A stretch of DNA of 5,456 nucleotides from Acidimicrobiaceae bacterium (GTDB lineage: Bacteria; Actinomycetota; Acidimicrobiia; Acidimicrobiales; Palsa-688): the NCBI GenBank assembly GCA_003158835.1, contig PMLI01000494.1, positions 1 through 5,456 on the forward strand, given 5' to 3'. This document shows positions 1 through 5,080 of this stretch, piece by piece. The notes under the pieces are model-generated. The model saw nothing but the letters and a program-made list of their open reading frames with translations. It did not search any database and was not told where the DNA came from. Both the position numbers and the translations under genes were made by a program. Numbering within the stretch: position 1 is the first letter of the stretch; every line of letters starts with the position of its first letter.

Positions 1-21
1 CCAAGATGAAAAAGTGCTGGT

Positions 22-46
22 AGGAGCCCTCTTTTAGAGGGCTCCT
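22..46. terminator. strong hairpin, probable rho-independent terminator
   Basis: An 11-bp perfect stem (AGGAGCCCTCT with AGAGGGCTCCT) closes a TTT loop. There is no U-run on either side, which is usual for actinobacterial terminators. It could end a plus-strand gene lying left of the window; no gene inside the window points into it closely. A second, weaker dyad (CGCGT with ACGCG, 49-62) follows immediately, so the pair may act as a tandem terminator. The structure is seen directly and the role is inferred. Confidence 0.6.
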
Positions 47-142
47 GTCGCGTCAGGACGCGGCGGGACGCGGGCAACACTGGTCGCCAGCGGTTATGGG
101 CGGTCCTCAGCGGACAATTCGACACTCGAAGGAGAGGTTTCT

Positions 143-250
143 TTAGAGGCCCTTCTTGGCCCGCCGGCCAGGAAGCAACTCCTCGGCGGCGACCGCCGAC
201 AGTGGGAACCAGGACGTCCTGATACCACCCTCCAACCTCGGAGTTCTGGT
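143..250 (-). pseudogene. coding-like 3' tail of an unrecognised protein
   Basis: Between an in-frame TAG (251-253) and a TAA (143-145) the minus strand reads 35 codons, ending in LSAVAAEELLPGRRAKKGL. Nearly every third position of the last 26 codons is G or C, as in a real actinobacterial gene, and the peptide reads like a natural basic C-terminus. The only start codon is a TTG six codons in, with no ribosome binding site, so this is more likely the remaining end of a lost gene than a complete small protein. I do not recognise the family. Two hairpins at 152-175 and 183-199 fall inside it and may only reflect its GC-rich codons. Confidence 0.3.
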
Positions 251-480
251 CTAGCGAGTCGATCGCGCAGGGGGGCTCAAGGACACCCAGGTGACTCTCG
301 ATCGGCGCGAGTCGTTCGCGCTCGCTGTACGTCGGGTACTCACTCCGCTGCGGTCTACGACGAAATATCCGTTATCGCTCGCCCTCAGGACGACGACGAC
401 GCAGACGCCCATAACGCACAAAGAGCTTACGGGGCGCTGTCAGCCGGTGTCGGAGGCGGACTGGTCCCGAGCTGGCGTGC

Positions 481-621
481 TCAGGCTCTAGTTCCAGTGT
501 CCGCGTGAGCACATGCTCGGTCCAGCGCGAAACGGACAGCGGTGACCGGCTGGGAGAATACGGCGGCCACTCGCCACGTCTGGCCGTTGTCTTCGGATGT
601 GTAGACGTGGTCCCCGAACCC
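481..621 (-). pseudogene. C-terminal remnant of an Asp-box (BNR repeat) protein
   Basis: In the minus frame that stops at a TGA (481-483) the sequence reads GFGDHVYTSEDNGQTWRVAA. The core S-E-D-N-G-Q-T-W (574-597) is an exact match to the Asp-box pattern SxDxGxTW, preceded by the usual Gly...Val-Tyr strand. Asp-boxes mark beta-propeller proteins such as sialidases, sortilin-type (VPS10) domains and secreted BNR glycosidase-like proteins. About 25 further residues lead to the stop. Upstream of about 621 this frame turns into low-complexity Arg/Pro sequence antisense to the kinase remnant, and there is no start. So only the last repeat and tail survive. It is too short to say which propeller family, or whether the tail is native or frameshifted. 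Confidence 0.55.
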
Positions 622-1058
622 AGGGCCACGCGGCCGCCAGCGGCGTCGAGATGGCCGGAGTCGACGTTGCCGTCGAACCTGTCGGGCAGACCGGCCTCGC
701 AGCGGACGAAGCTCGAGCCCTGGCCGGGGCGCTCTCCAACTTGGTGGACAACGCCCTCAAGTTCAGCGACAGCCCCGCCCCCGTAGAGGTGAGCATCCGC
801 GCCTGGCGCATCGAGGTCCGCGACCACGGCCCCGGCATATCCCCCGAGGACCTACCCCGGATCTTCGACCGTTTCTACCGGTCCGCCGCGGCGAGGAGCA
901 AAACAGGGTCCGGGCTGGGCTTGGCGATCGTCAGCCCCGTCGCCCAAACCCAGGGGGGCCGCGCCTTCGCCGCCAACCACCCCAACGGGGGCGCCGTGAT
1001 CGGCTTCGAGCTAGCGCCGGTGCCCGCGCCCAGTACTGGCAGCCACGCCGCTTACTAG
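597..1058 (+). pseudogene. sensor histidine kinase, C-terminal HATPase domain only
   Basis: Counting from the ATG at 597, the ORF holds a complete Bergerat-type ATP-binding set: N-box NLVDNALKFS (residues 48-57, Asn52 the likely Mg ligand), G1 box DHGPGI (76-81), F-box FDRFYR (90-95) and G2 box GSGLGLAIV (104-112). Such domains phosphorylate the kinase's own histidine in two-component signalling at the membrane. The sequence resembles the C-terminus of MprB-like actinobacterial kinases. Membrane helices, HAMP and the HisKA phosphoacceptor helix are all missing. Homology seems to begin only near base 640 (GVDVAVEP), so the ATG is probably fortuitous. No ribosome binding site precedes it. The last residues (APVPAPSTGSHAAY) may be native or read-through. 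It cannot signal alone. The TAG stop overlaps the stop of a convergent minus-strand ORF. Confidence 0.85.
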
Positions 1059-1207
1059 TGGTCGCCGTGCGTTCCTGTCCGTCGAACCCAAATAAGGTCA
1101 ACGGTCCCGGCAGAGGCTCCCGGGTCGTAGGTGTGCCGATAGATCACCTCGACGCTGCTGCCGGGTAGCACCGCGGTGCGCACCTCGTACTCCGGTTGGT
1201 TCGACAT
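1055..1207 (-). CDS. small unrecognised protein (50 aa), possibly the end of a frameshifted gene
   Basis: The minus strand reads ATG (1205-1207) to TAG (1055-1057), giving 50 residues that begin MSNQPEYEVRTAVLPGSSVE and end VDLIWVRRTGTHGDH. Composition is balanced (Glu, Tyr, Val, Trp), unlike a shadow frame. No Shine-Dalgarno sequence precedes the ATG. The same frame stays open and protein-like upstream to a TGA at 1283-1285 (WIAQLGDRPWAEPSEPVPE just before the Met), with no ATG, GTG or TTG there. The true start may therefore lie further upstream in another frame, in the short ORF at 1258-1347. I do not recognise a family. Confidence 0.45.
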   Translation of the reverse strand: MSNQPEYEVRTAVLPGSSVEVIYRHTYDPGASAGTVDLIWVRRTGTHGDH

Positions 1208-1257
1208 CTCGGGAACCGGCTCGCTCGGCTCTGCCCAAGGCCGGTCCCCCAGCTGAG

Positions 1258-1347
1258 CTATCCAACTTCGACCAGCCGGGCTTCACGGTAGGAGGGGTCG
1301 TCCCGCCCGACCCAATCTCTGAAAGCATCGACGCTGCCGAAAGGCAC
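1258..1347 (-). pseudogene. short ORF (29 aa), possible 5' part of the gene ending at 1055
   Basis: A GTG at 1345-1347, 11 bases past the stop of the 92-residue ORF, opens 29 codons (VPFGSVDAFRDWVGRDDPSY, then REARLVEVG) to a TAG at 1258-1260. There is no ribosome binding site. Its reading direction, spacing and protein-like composition make it plausible that it once continued into the next frame (IAQLGDRPWAEPSEP..., 1205-1282), making one protein of about 100 residues broken by an indel near 1260-1266. The alternative is that it is chance open frame. The family is unknown. Confidence 0.3.
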
Positions 1348-1358
1348 GTGGAGCGGAG

Positions 1359-1637
1359 TTAGGCGAGGCGTGCCATGCGGTCGCTGAGGAATTCCATGAA
1401 CGCAGGATCCTGCGCGACCCTTTCGGCACTGGCCCGGGAGCGGGCGTGGAGCGACTCGACAAGATGACGGACACCGTCATGGTCGCCGTGGAGCCAGGCC
1501 TCGACAATGGTGGTGTCACCAAGCTCTAGGAACTGCACCGAGTTCCACCAGCCAGTGACCGGCTCAGGTCGTCGGCCCATGCTCTCCAGCATCTGGTTGA
1601 TGCCTGCTTCGACCTGTTGAGCTTCCTCTGGCGTCAA
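1359..1637 (-). CDS. hypothetical protein, 92 aa (possibly frameshifted near its start)
   Basis: The frame runs from a TTG (1635-1637) to a TAA (1359-1361). The product starts MTPEEAQQVEAGINQMLESM, has a Trp-rich centre (VTGWWNSVQFLELGD, then IVEAWLHGDHD) and ends in a charged helix (AFMEFLSDRMARLA). It looks like a small soluble alpha/beta or helical protein with no signal peptide or membrane segment. No known family is recognised. TTG has no ribosome binding site of its own. An ATG 35 bases upstream (1670-1672) does have one (GGGAG) but lies in another frame and stops at a TGA overlapping this TTG. Either the gene is translationally coupled to that leader, or one base has been gained or lost near 1640-1650 and the protein once began MKTSLDLPP. 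It lies 13 bases behind the integrase remnant on the same strand. Confidence 0.6.
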   Translation of the reverse strand: MTPEEAQQVEAGINQMLESMGRRPEPVTGWWNSVQFLELGDTTIVEAWLHGDHDGVRHLVESLHARSRASAERVAQDPAFMEFLSDRMARLA

Positions 1638-1672
1638 GCTGGGCCGGGCGGCAGGTCAAGGCTAGTTTTCAT
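1634..1672 (-). CDS. 12-residue leader or displaced N-terminus (MKTSLDLPPGPA)
   Basis: ATG (1670-1672) is preceded by GGGAG with a five-base spacer, the best ribosome binding site on this strand between 1000 and 2200. The frame ends after 12 codons at a TGA (1634-1636) that overlaps the TTG start of the 92-residue ORF as TTGA. The peptide reads like the natural beginning of that protein, so a frameshift mutation is the simplest explanation. Translational coupling by a short leader is the alternative. Confidence 0.4.
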   Translation of the reverse strand: MKTSLDLPPGPA

Positions 1673-1677
1673 CTTGT

Positions 1678-1682
1678 CTCCC
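1678..1682 (-). promoter_or_regulatory. ribosome binding site for the 1672 start
   Basis: The minus strand reads GGGAG, then ACAAG, then ATG. This lies within the 13-base gap after the integrase TAA (1686-1688). It marks ATG 1672 as the real initiation point of whatever is translated here, and so calls the TTG start at 1637 into question. Confidence 0.5.
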
Positions 1683-1685
1683 AGC

Positions 1686-2155
1686 TTAGTGATGAGCCGG
1701 CCTTGAGCGCCGCACCTGATCGATGTGCACCACGTCGCCACCGGCGGGAGCAGGACCGACGTGTCGCAGATCGTCGAGGCGTTGTGTCAGATCCTCTTGC
1801 ACGCCCGCGAACAGGTGGCCGTAAGCACGCAAGGTGACGGCCGGGTCGGTGTGACCCATGCGCTGGGCGATGGCCAGGAGGTTAGCTCCCTGCTCGATCA
1901 AGAGGCTGGCATGACTGTGGCGGTATCGTACGTGCGCAGTGCTTCGGACAAGCCGGCGGCGCGGAGGGCCGGGCGGACGACGTCCTGGCGGAACTTGTCC
2001 AGGTTGAGAGGCAGCCCGGTCGGCCGGACAAATAAGAAATCGTCGCGCCCCACGCCTTTGTGCTGACCATCCCCGCGTTCGGCGAGCATGGCGGCCAGGT
2101 CGTCGCAAAGCCATGCCGGGATGGGGATGTCGCGGTCGCCAGCGTCGGTCTTCGG
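1686..2155 (-). pseudogene. tyrosine recombinase (phage/ICE integrase) remnant, truncated and frameshifted
   Basis: Two minus-strand frames together give the catalytic half of a tyrosine integrase, the enzyme that recombines an element's att site with a chromosomal site. The first part (2155 to about 1925) reads PKTDAGDRDIPIPAWL, then DDFLFVRPTGLPLNLDKF and ALRAAGLSEALRTYD. The second part (about 1925 to the TAA at 1686-1688) reads YRHSHASLLIEQGANLLAIA, then QRMGHTDPAVTLRAYGHLF. This shows the Arg-His motif (RHSHA), the GH box and the Tyr nucleophile (AYGHLF). The link needs one extra base: GATACCGCC should be GATTACCGCC, so about one T is missing at 1925. The N-terminal SAM-like DNA-binding domain and the first catalytic Arg are absent beyond 2155, where relaxase sequence on the other strand begins. 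It is inactive. Confidence 0.88.
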
Positions 2156-2930
2156 GGCCTGGGCGCCTTGGTGGCGGTGGCCCGGCACCGGGACGCGGTG
2201 CACACCCTCAGCGAGAACCGGCGCCAACTCGACACCCGAGAGCGAGAAGTGCTGGCCGAGCTGCGGGCCGGCAGGGTCGGGAAGGCCGTTGACTGGTACC
2301 TCCAAAGCCAGCGGGTTCACGCTGTCGCAGAACGAGACACCACCCTCCAAGCTGCTGTGGATGCCTGGGCCGCCGACGTGGCGGCCGGCAAGGAGACGGG
2401 GCTGTACGCCTGGCGGCGGGCCAACGTGGCCGAGCTGAACGCGCGAGCGAGGCAGTGGATGGAGGAAAGCGGCCACCTCAGCCACCGTTGAAGCTGTCGA
2501 GGCCGAGCTCGGCACGCTGGTCCTGCGCACGGCCGATGACGAATTGGTCCACCTCGGCGCAGAAGAGGCCGCAGCCGACCGGCTCAGTTACGCGTACGCG
2601 ACAACGGTTCATCGCTCGCAGGGGGCCACGACGGCCCGGGCGCACCTCTTCGCCGACGGCGGTGGGCGTGAGCTGGCCTACGTGGCGATGAGCCGGGCAC
2701 GAGAGGCCACGCACGTATGGACGGTGGCGGACGACCTCGGACAAGCCCGGGAGGATCTGGTGCGCGACTGGTCGACCGAGCCGTCAGCACCCGATGCCTA
2801 CCGCAACCAGCTCGACGGTGTTGCACGACCGGCGCGAACCCCGGCGGCTGCACACGCGGCGGTAATCCTCCCGCGCCCGTCGCCCGCTTACGGACCTGTC
2901 ACAGAAGTTGACCTCGGCCCGTCGTCGTGA
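2156..2930 (+). pseudogene. MobF/TraA-type conjugative relaxase-helicase, C-terminal remnant
   Basis: The first frame (to a TGA at 2489-2491) reads AVHTLSENRRQLDTREREVL, then LQAAVDAWAADVAAG and LYAWRRANVAELNARARQWM. The second (about 2481 to a TGA at 2928-2930) reads LSYAYATTVHRSQGATTARA, then GGGRELAYVAMSRAREATHV. These are helicase motifs IV (ENRRQ), V (TVHRSQG) and VI (YVAMSRARE) of the SF1 RecD-like domain found in relaxases that nick and unwind DNA for conjugation. The relaxase domain, Walker A and Walker B are all missing, so about 245 residues remain of a protein usually over 1,000. At about 2478 the frame changes: the linker that normally lies between GHLS and the VEAVEAELGTLVL strand is missing, pointing to an internal out-of-frame deletion. 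The 5' end abuts the integrase remnant head to head. Confidence 0.88.
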
Positions 2931-3081
2931 CCGCGTGGAACATTCGGTGCGGCCGTACCTGGCGCGCAGATCGTAGCGGGGGTGAGCCGGGCCATACGTC
3001 CGAGCCGGTTCTATTTCCAGTGCTCCCGGCTAGCTCGCCGCATAGTCTCGACTTGAAAATCCTTCCTACGAACTCTTTGCC

Positions 3082-3085
3082 GGAG
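3082..3085 (+). promoter_or_regulatory. ribosome binding site that fixes the RNA ligase start
   Basis: GGAG sits six bases before the GTG at 3092-3094 (GGAGAAAGCCGTG). It is the only good Shine-Dalgarno sequence near the beginning of the ligase frame and favours GTG 3092 over the more distant GTG 2927 and the internal ATG 3113. No convincing -35/-10 pair was found, although 3041-3080 is relatively AT-rich. Confidence 0.65.
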
Positions 3086-3091
3086 AAAGCC

Positions 3092-4156
3092 GTGACCCAC
3101 ATCAGCGAGCTGATGAACCAAGATGCCTTGGAACACCAGATCGCGGACGGTCTTATCACTCGGCGCTACCTGGCGGACACAGGGATTTCTGTCCTCAACT
3201 ACACCACCCGCGCTGTGTTCAGCGGGCAGTGGACCCACGAGACGAGGCTCAGCCGAGGACTGGTCGTCGACTCGGATGGGCGGGTGCTGGCCAGGCCGTT
3301 CGAGAAGTTCTTCGACCTGTCGCAGATAGAGGTAACCCCCGGTAGCCACTTCACGGTGACCGAGAAGATCGACGGATCGCTGGGCATCCTTTACCCGACG
3401 CCAAATGGCTGGCGGATCACCACGAGAGGGGACCCCAACGGCTGGCAGTCGACTGCAGCAACCGATCTGTGGAACGAACGCTACAGCGACTTTGTGCCAC
3501 CAGAAGGCGTGACAATGCTGTTCGAGATCGTGCTGCCTGAGAACAGGATCGTGGTCGACTATGGCGACCGCAGGGAGCTGGTGGCACTAGCCGCCATCGA
3601 GATGGCGACCGGGCGCGACACCGACCTACCGGAGGACTTCCCGGGCCCACGCGTCGCCGTCCTGGACAACCCGACCGGGCTCGACGCCCTGGTCGCTAGG
3701 GCAGAGAAGACCGGTAACCAAGAGGGTTTTGTGCTGTACTGGCCGAGGGAAGGGCTGCGGGCCAAGGTCAAGCTCTCGGAGTACCGCCGCTTGCACCAAA
3801 TGATCTTCGGCACCTCCACCAAGGCTATCTGGGAACTCCTGGCCGCCGGGCAGGATCCACTCGCCGCTGTGGCGGACGGCCCCGCCGACCTACGGGACTG
3901 GGTCGAACGGGTTCGCAACAACCTGGTCAGAGTGCAGACCGGGATCATGGCCGACGCGGCCGTGGTGGTCTCGTCGCTTCCGCCCGCGACCCTGGCTGAC
4001 AGGCGAGCCGCGGCCGAAGTGATCAAGGCCAGCCAGTATCCCTCCGTCGCATTCGCCATGCTGGACAGAAGACCAGGACGCCCCGAGTTGGCAGCATGGA
4101 AGCTGGCTAAACCGCAACGGGCTGAGGTCTTCCGGACCGACACCGAGGACCTTTGA
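3092..4156 (+). CDS. RNA ligase, T4 Rnl1-like (354 aa)
   Basis: This enzyme should seal RNA 5'-phosphate and 3'-OH ends with ATP through an enzyme-AMP intermediate, as in tRNA and RNA repair in the cytoplasm. Numbered from GTG 3092: upstream Arg motif SRGLVVDSDG (residues 54-63, Arg55), ARPFEKFFDL (67-76), motif I EKIDGSLG (91-98, nucleophile Lys92), motif III FEIVLPENRIVVDYG (144-158), motif IV EGFVLYW (211-217) and motif V KVKLSEY (225-231, Lys225 and Lys227). These match the essential residues known from T4 Rnl1, with similar spacing. The last ~120 residues form the helical C-terminal domain, and total length is close to the 374 of T4 Rnl1. GTG is chosen for its GGAG site. The frame is open back to GTG 2927, but that 55-residue extension does not look like ligase. 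No kinase-phosphatase or nuclease partner adjoins it. It shows no damage, unlike its neighbours. Confidence 0.9.
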   Translation: MTHISELMNQDALEHQIADGLITRRYLADTGISVLNYTTRAVFSGQWTHETRLSRGLVVDSDGRVLARPFEKFFDLSQIEVTPGSHFTVTEKIDGSLGILYPTPNGWRITTRGDPNGWQSTAATDLWNERYSDFVPPEGVTMLFEIVLPENRIVVDYGDRRELVALAAIEMATGRDTDLPEDFPGPRVAVLDNPTGLDALVARAEKTGNQEGFVLYWPREGLRAKVKLSEYRRLHQMIFGTSTKAIWELLAAGQDPLAAVADGPADLRDWVERVRNNLVRVQTGIMADAAVVVSSLPPATLADRRAAAEVIKASQYPSVAFAMLDRRPGRPELAAWKLAKPQRAEVFRTDTEDL

Positions 4157-4174
4157 ATGTGGTTAGCGCTGGCC

Positions 4175-4197
4175 GGCGACCGCGAGAGGCGGTCGCC
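4175..4197 (+). terminator. hairpin terminator after the RNA ligase
   Basis: GGCGACCGC pairs perfectly with GCGGTCGCC around a GAGAG loop (9-bp stem), beginning 19 bases after the ligase stop. GGTT (4161-4164) and AACC (4198-4201) could extend it with a bulge. There is no U-run. Because the 82-residue gene converges from the right, it may serve both directions. Confidence 0.55.
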
Positions 4198-4282
4198 AAC
4201 CGCTCGAAGGACGGCGATTTGTCGACCCATGAGAATCTGGTCGCCTTGAAGGTCCCACCCGGCGAGGCTGGGATAGCGCGCC

Positions 4283-4531
4283 TCAGGCGACGGTGGTGCC
4301 GAGCAGGTGGCGGTTCTTAGCCACCGAGCCGGGCAGGATGCTGAAGTGCACCTGGCCGTCAGCATCAACGGCGACTACCCGCACGACGGCTCGACCGTAG
4401 CGGTTGCCGACAAGCAAGAACGCTCCTGGCCGGACGTTGGCGGGCTCGCGTGCATCGGAGAGCGTGGACCAACCAAGCCCGTCGTCGTCCTCGGCGTTGA
4501 GGTCTCCTAGCAGGTCGACTTCCTCGTCCAT
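4283..4531 (-). CDS. hypothetical protein, 82 aa, acidic N-terminus
   Basis: The gene runs from ATG (4529-4531) to TGA (4283-4285). It has the best ribosome binding site in the window, GGAGGTGA four bases (TGAC) from the ATG, a full match to the 16S anti-SD. The first ~17 residues are strongly acidic (MDEEVDLLGDLNAEDDD). The rest looks like a small beta-rich fold (VRPGAFLLVGNRYGRAVVRV, then VAVDADGQVHFSILPGS). There is no Cys, no signal peptide and no membrane helix. I do not recognise the family. It lies 15 bases behind the end of another minus-strand reading frame, as in an operon, and converges on the RNA ligase. It is probably intact, and its role is unknown. Confidence 0.75.
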   Translation of the reverse strand: MDEEVDLLGDLNAEDDDGLGWSTLSDAREPANVRPGAFLLVGNRYGRAVVRVVAVDADGQVHFSILPGSVAKNRHLLGTTVA

Positions 4532-4535
4532 GTCA

Positions 4536-4540
4536 CCTCC
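4536..4540 (-). promoter_or_regulatory. strong Shine-Dalgarno of the 82-aa gene
   Basis: The minus strand reads GGAGGTGACATG. The GGAGG core is ideally complementary to the 16S rRNA tail and settles the start at 4531. A minus-strand ATG at 4555-4557 opens a 16-codon frame that overlaps the gene and ends at 4507. It has no such site and is probably incidental. Confidence 0.8.
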
Positions 4541-4546
4541 CGGCGT

Positions 4547-4639
4547 TCAATCTTCATGGTACGGGTTGACGACAACCTCGTGCTCGCACTGGCACAGGTG
4601 GTCGACACCCTCGTCGAGAAGCAGGGAGGCGTAAATGGC
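4547..4639 (-). pseudogene. 3' end of an unrecognised gene upstream of the 82-aa gene
   Basis: In the minus frame ending at a TGA (4547-4549) the last residues read AIYASLLLDEGVDHLCQCEH, then EVVVNPYHED. The Cys-x-Cys-x-His arrangement could bind a metal, but the stretch is too short to be sure. The composition looks native, and the 15-base gap to the ATG of the next gene, filled by its ribosome binding site, is operon-like. Upstream of about 4639 the frame runs antisense to the transposase remnant and becomes Ala/Pro/Arg-rich, so the gene was probably cut when that sequence inserted or recombined. A 41-codon plus-strand ORF (4556-4681) occupies the same codons in antisense phase but lacks a ribosome binding site. 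Confidence 0.4.
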
Positions 4640-5080
4640 GGGCGTGGCGACGGCAACGGGGGCCAGGGCGGCCGGCGATGAGCGCCGAGCTCGTCGAGCT
4701 GATCGTGCGCTTCGGCCGGGAGAGCCGCAGCTGGGGTTGTGTCCGCATCCAAGGCGAGCTGCGCAAGCTCGGTGTCCGCGTCGGCGTGACCGAGCACCCG
4801 GACAACAGCTTCGTCACCCAGGTCGGCCGGAACTTGGCCGGCGGCTTGGCAGAGGCATGCCGCCCGATGAAGTTCCTTATCCGGGACCGGGACACGAAGT
4901 TCACCGCCAGCGGTCCTCCGCGAGTACCTCCGCCACTACAACGAGCAGCGTCCTTCTCGCGGCCTCGGCCTCAACGGGCCGGCCCGTCGGGCCACCCCAG
5001 ACCAACCGCCAGGGCTCGCGGTGCGTCGGTGCGACGTGCTTGGCGGGCTCATCCACGAGTACCTACCGGTCGCTGCATAG
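4624..5080 (+). pseudogene. DDE (rve) transposase remnant with two internal deletions
   Basis: The family is the integrase-core (rve) transposases common in actinobacteria, of the IS481/IS3 kind. Pieces appear in the correct order. The N-terminal linker and HTH region (RRKWRAWRRQRGPGRPA, then VELIVRFGRESRSWGCVRI, QGELRKLGVRVG) is followed without a frame change by core sequence (VTEHPDNSFVTQVGRNLAGG, then MKFLIRDRDTKFTAS, second catalytic Asp). After a frame change at about 4911 comes the C-terminus (VLREYLRHYNEQRPSRGLGL, then VRRCDVLGGLIHEYLPVAA) to a TAG at 5078-5080. Missing are the block with the first catalytic Asp (junction about 4780-4788) and the block with the catalytic Glu (about 4910). 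Roughly 150 residues remain where such proteins usually have 350 or more. It is inactive. No terminal inverted repeats or target duplication were found. Confidence 0.85.

Larger units (their letters stand above)
1..480. other. left-edge stretch without a confident gene
   Basis: Nothing in these 480 bases can be assigned to a named gene. What can be seen is a perfect hairpin (22-46), a smaller dyad (49-53 with 58-62), a short coding-like tail on the minus strand (143-250), and a short GAC triplet run near 390-402. A plus-strand ORF (291-491, GTG start) and a minus-strand ORF (412-251) exist, but neither has a ribosome binding site or a recognisable motif. Most of this is probably degraded sequence. 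Confidence 0.5.

Noticed and set aside
388..410. GAC triplet run as a repeat array
   Set aside because: It is only four to five units, too short to be more than codon-level simple sequence.
291..491. 66-codon plus-strand ORF with GTG start
   Set aside because: It has no ribosome binding site or recognisable motif, a low-complexity Thr run from the GAC/ACG repeat, and it overlaps the Asp-box remnant.
505..786. 93-codon plus-strand ORF
   Set aside because: It is a shadow frame of the kinase and Asp-box remnants, is rich in Pro, Arg and Ser, and has no motif or ribosome binding site.
372..838. two long minus-strand ORFs over the kinase remnant
   Set aside because: They are antisense shadows of the HATPase coding frame. 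The genuine minus-strand signal in this area is in the third frame (481-621).
1232..1267. tRNA-like D-arm on the minus strand (GGATAGCTCAGCTGGGG)
   Set aside because: It resembles the start of a tRNA, but no matching D-stem partner, anticodon arm or GGTTCGANTCC T-loop follows at the right distance, and there is no acceptor stem.
3559..4368. 269-codon minus-strand ORF across the RNA ligase
   Set aside because: It is antisense to a gene with clear motifs, is Ser/Arg/Ala-rich, and is typical of open antisense frames in GC-rich genes.
4556..4681. 41-codon plus-strand ORF (MVRVDDNLVLALAQVVDTLV...)
   Set aside because: It has no ribosome binding site and a Gly/Arg run at the end that is out-of-frame transposase. 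It lies antisense, in the same codon phase, to a better placed minus-strand gene end.
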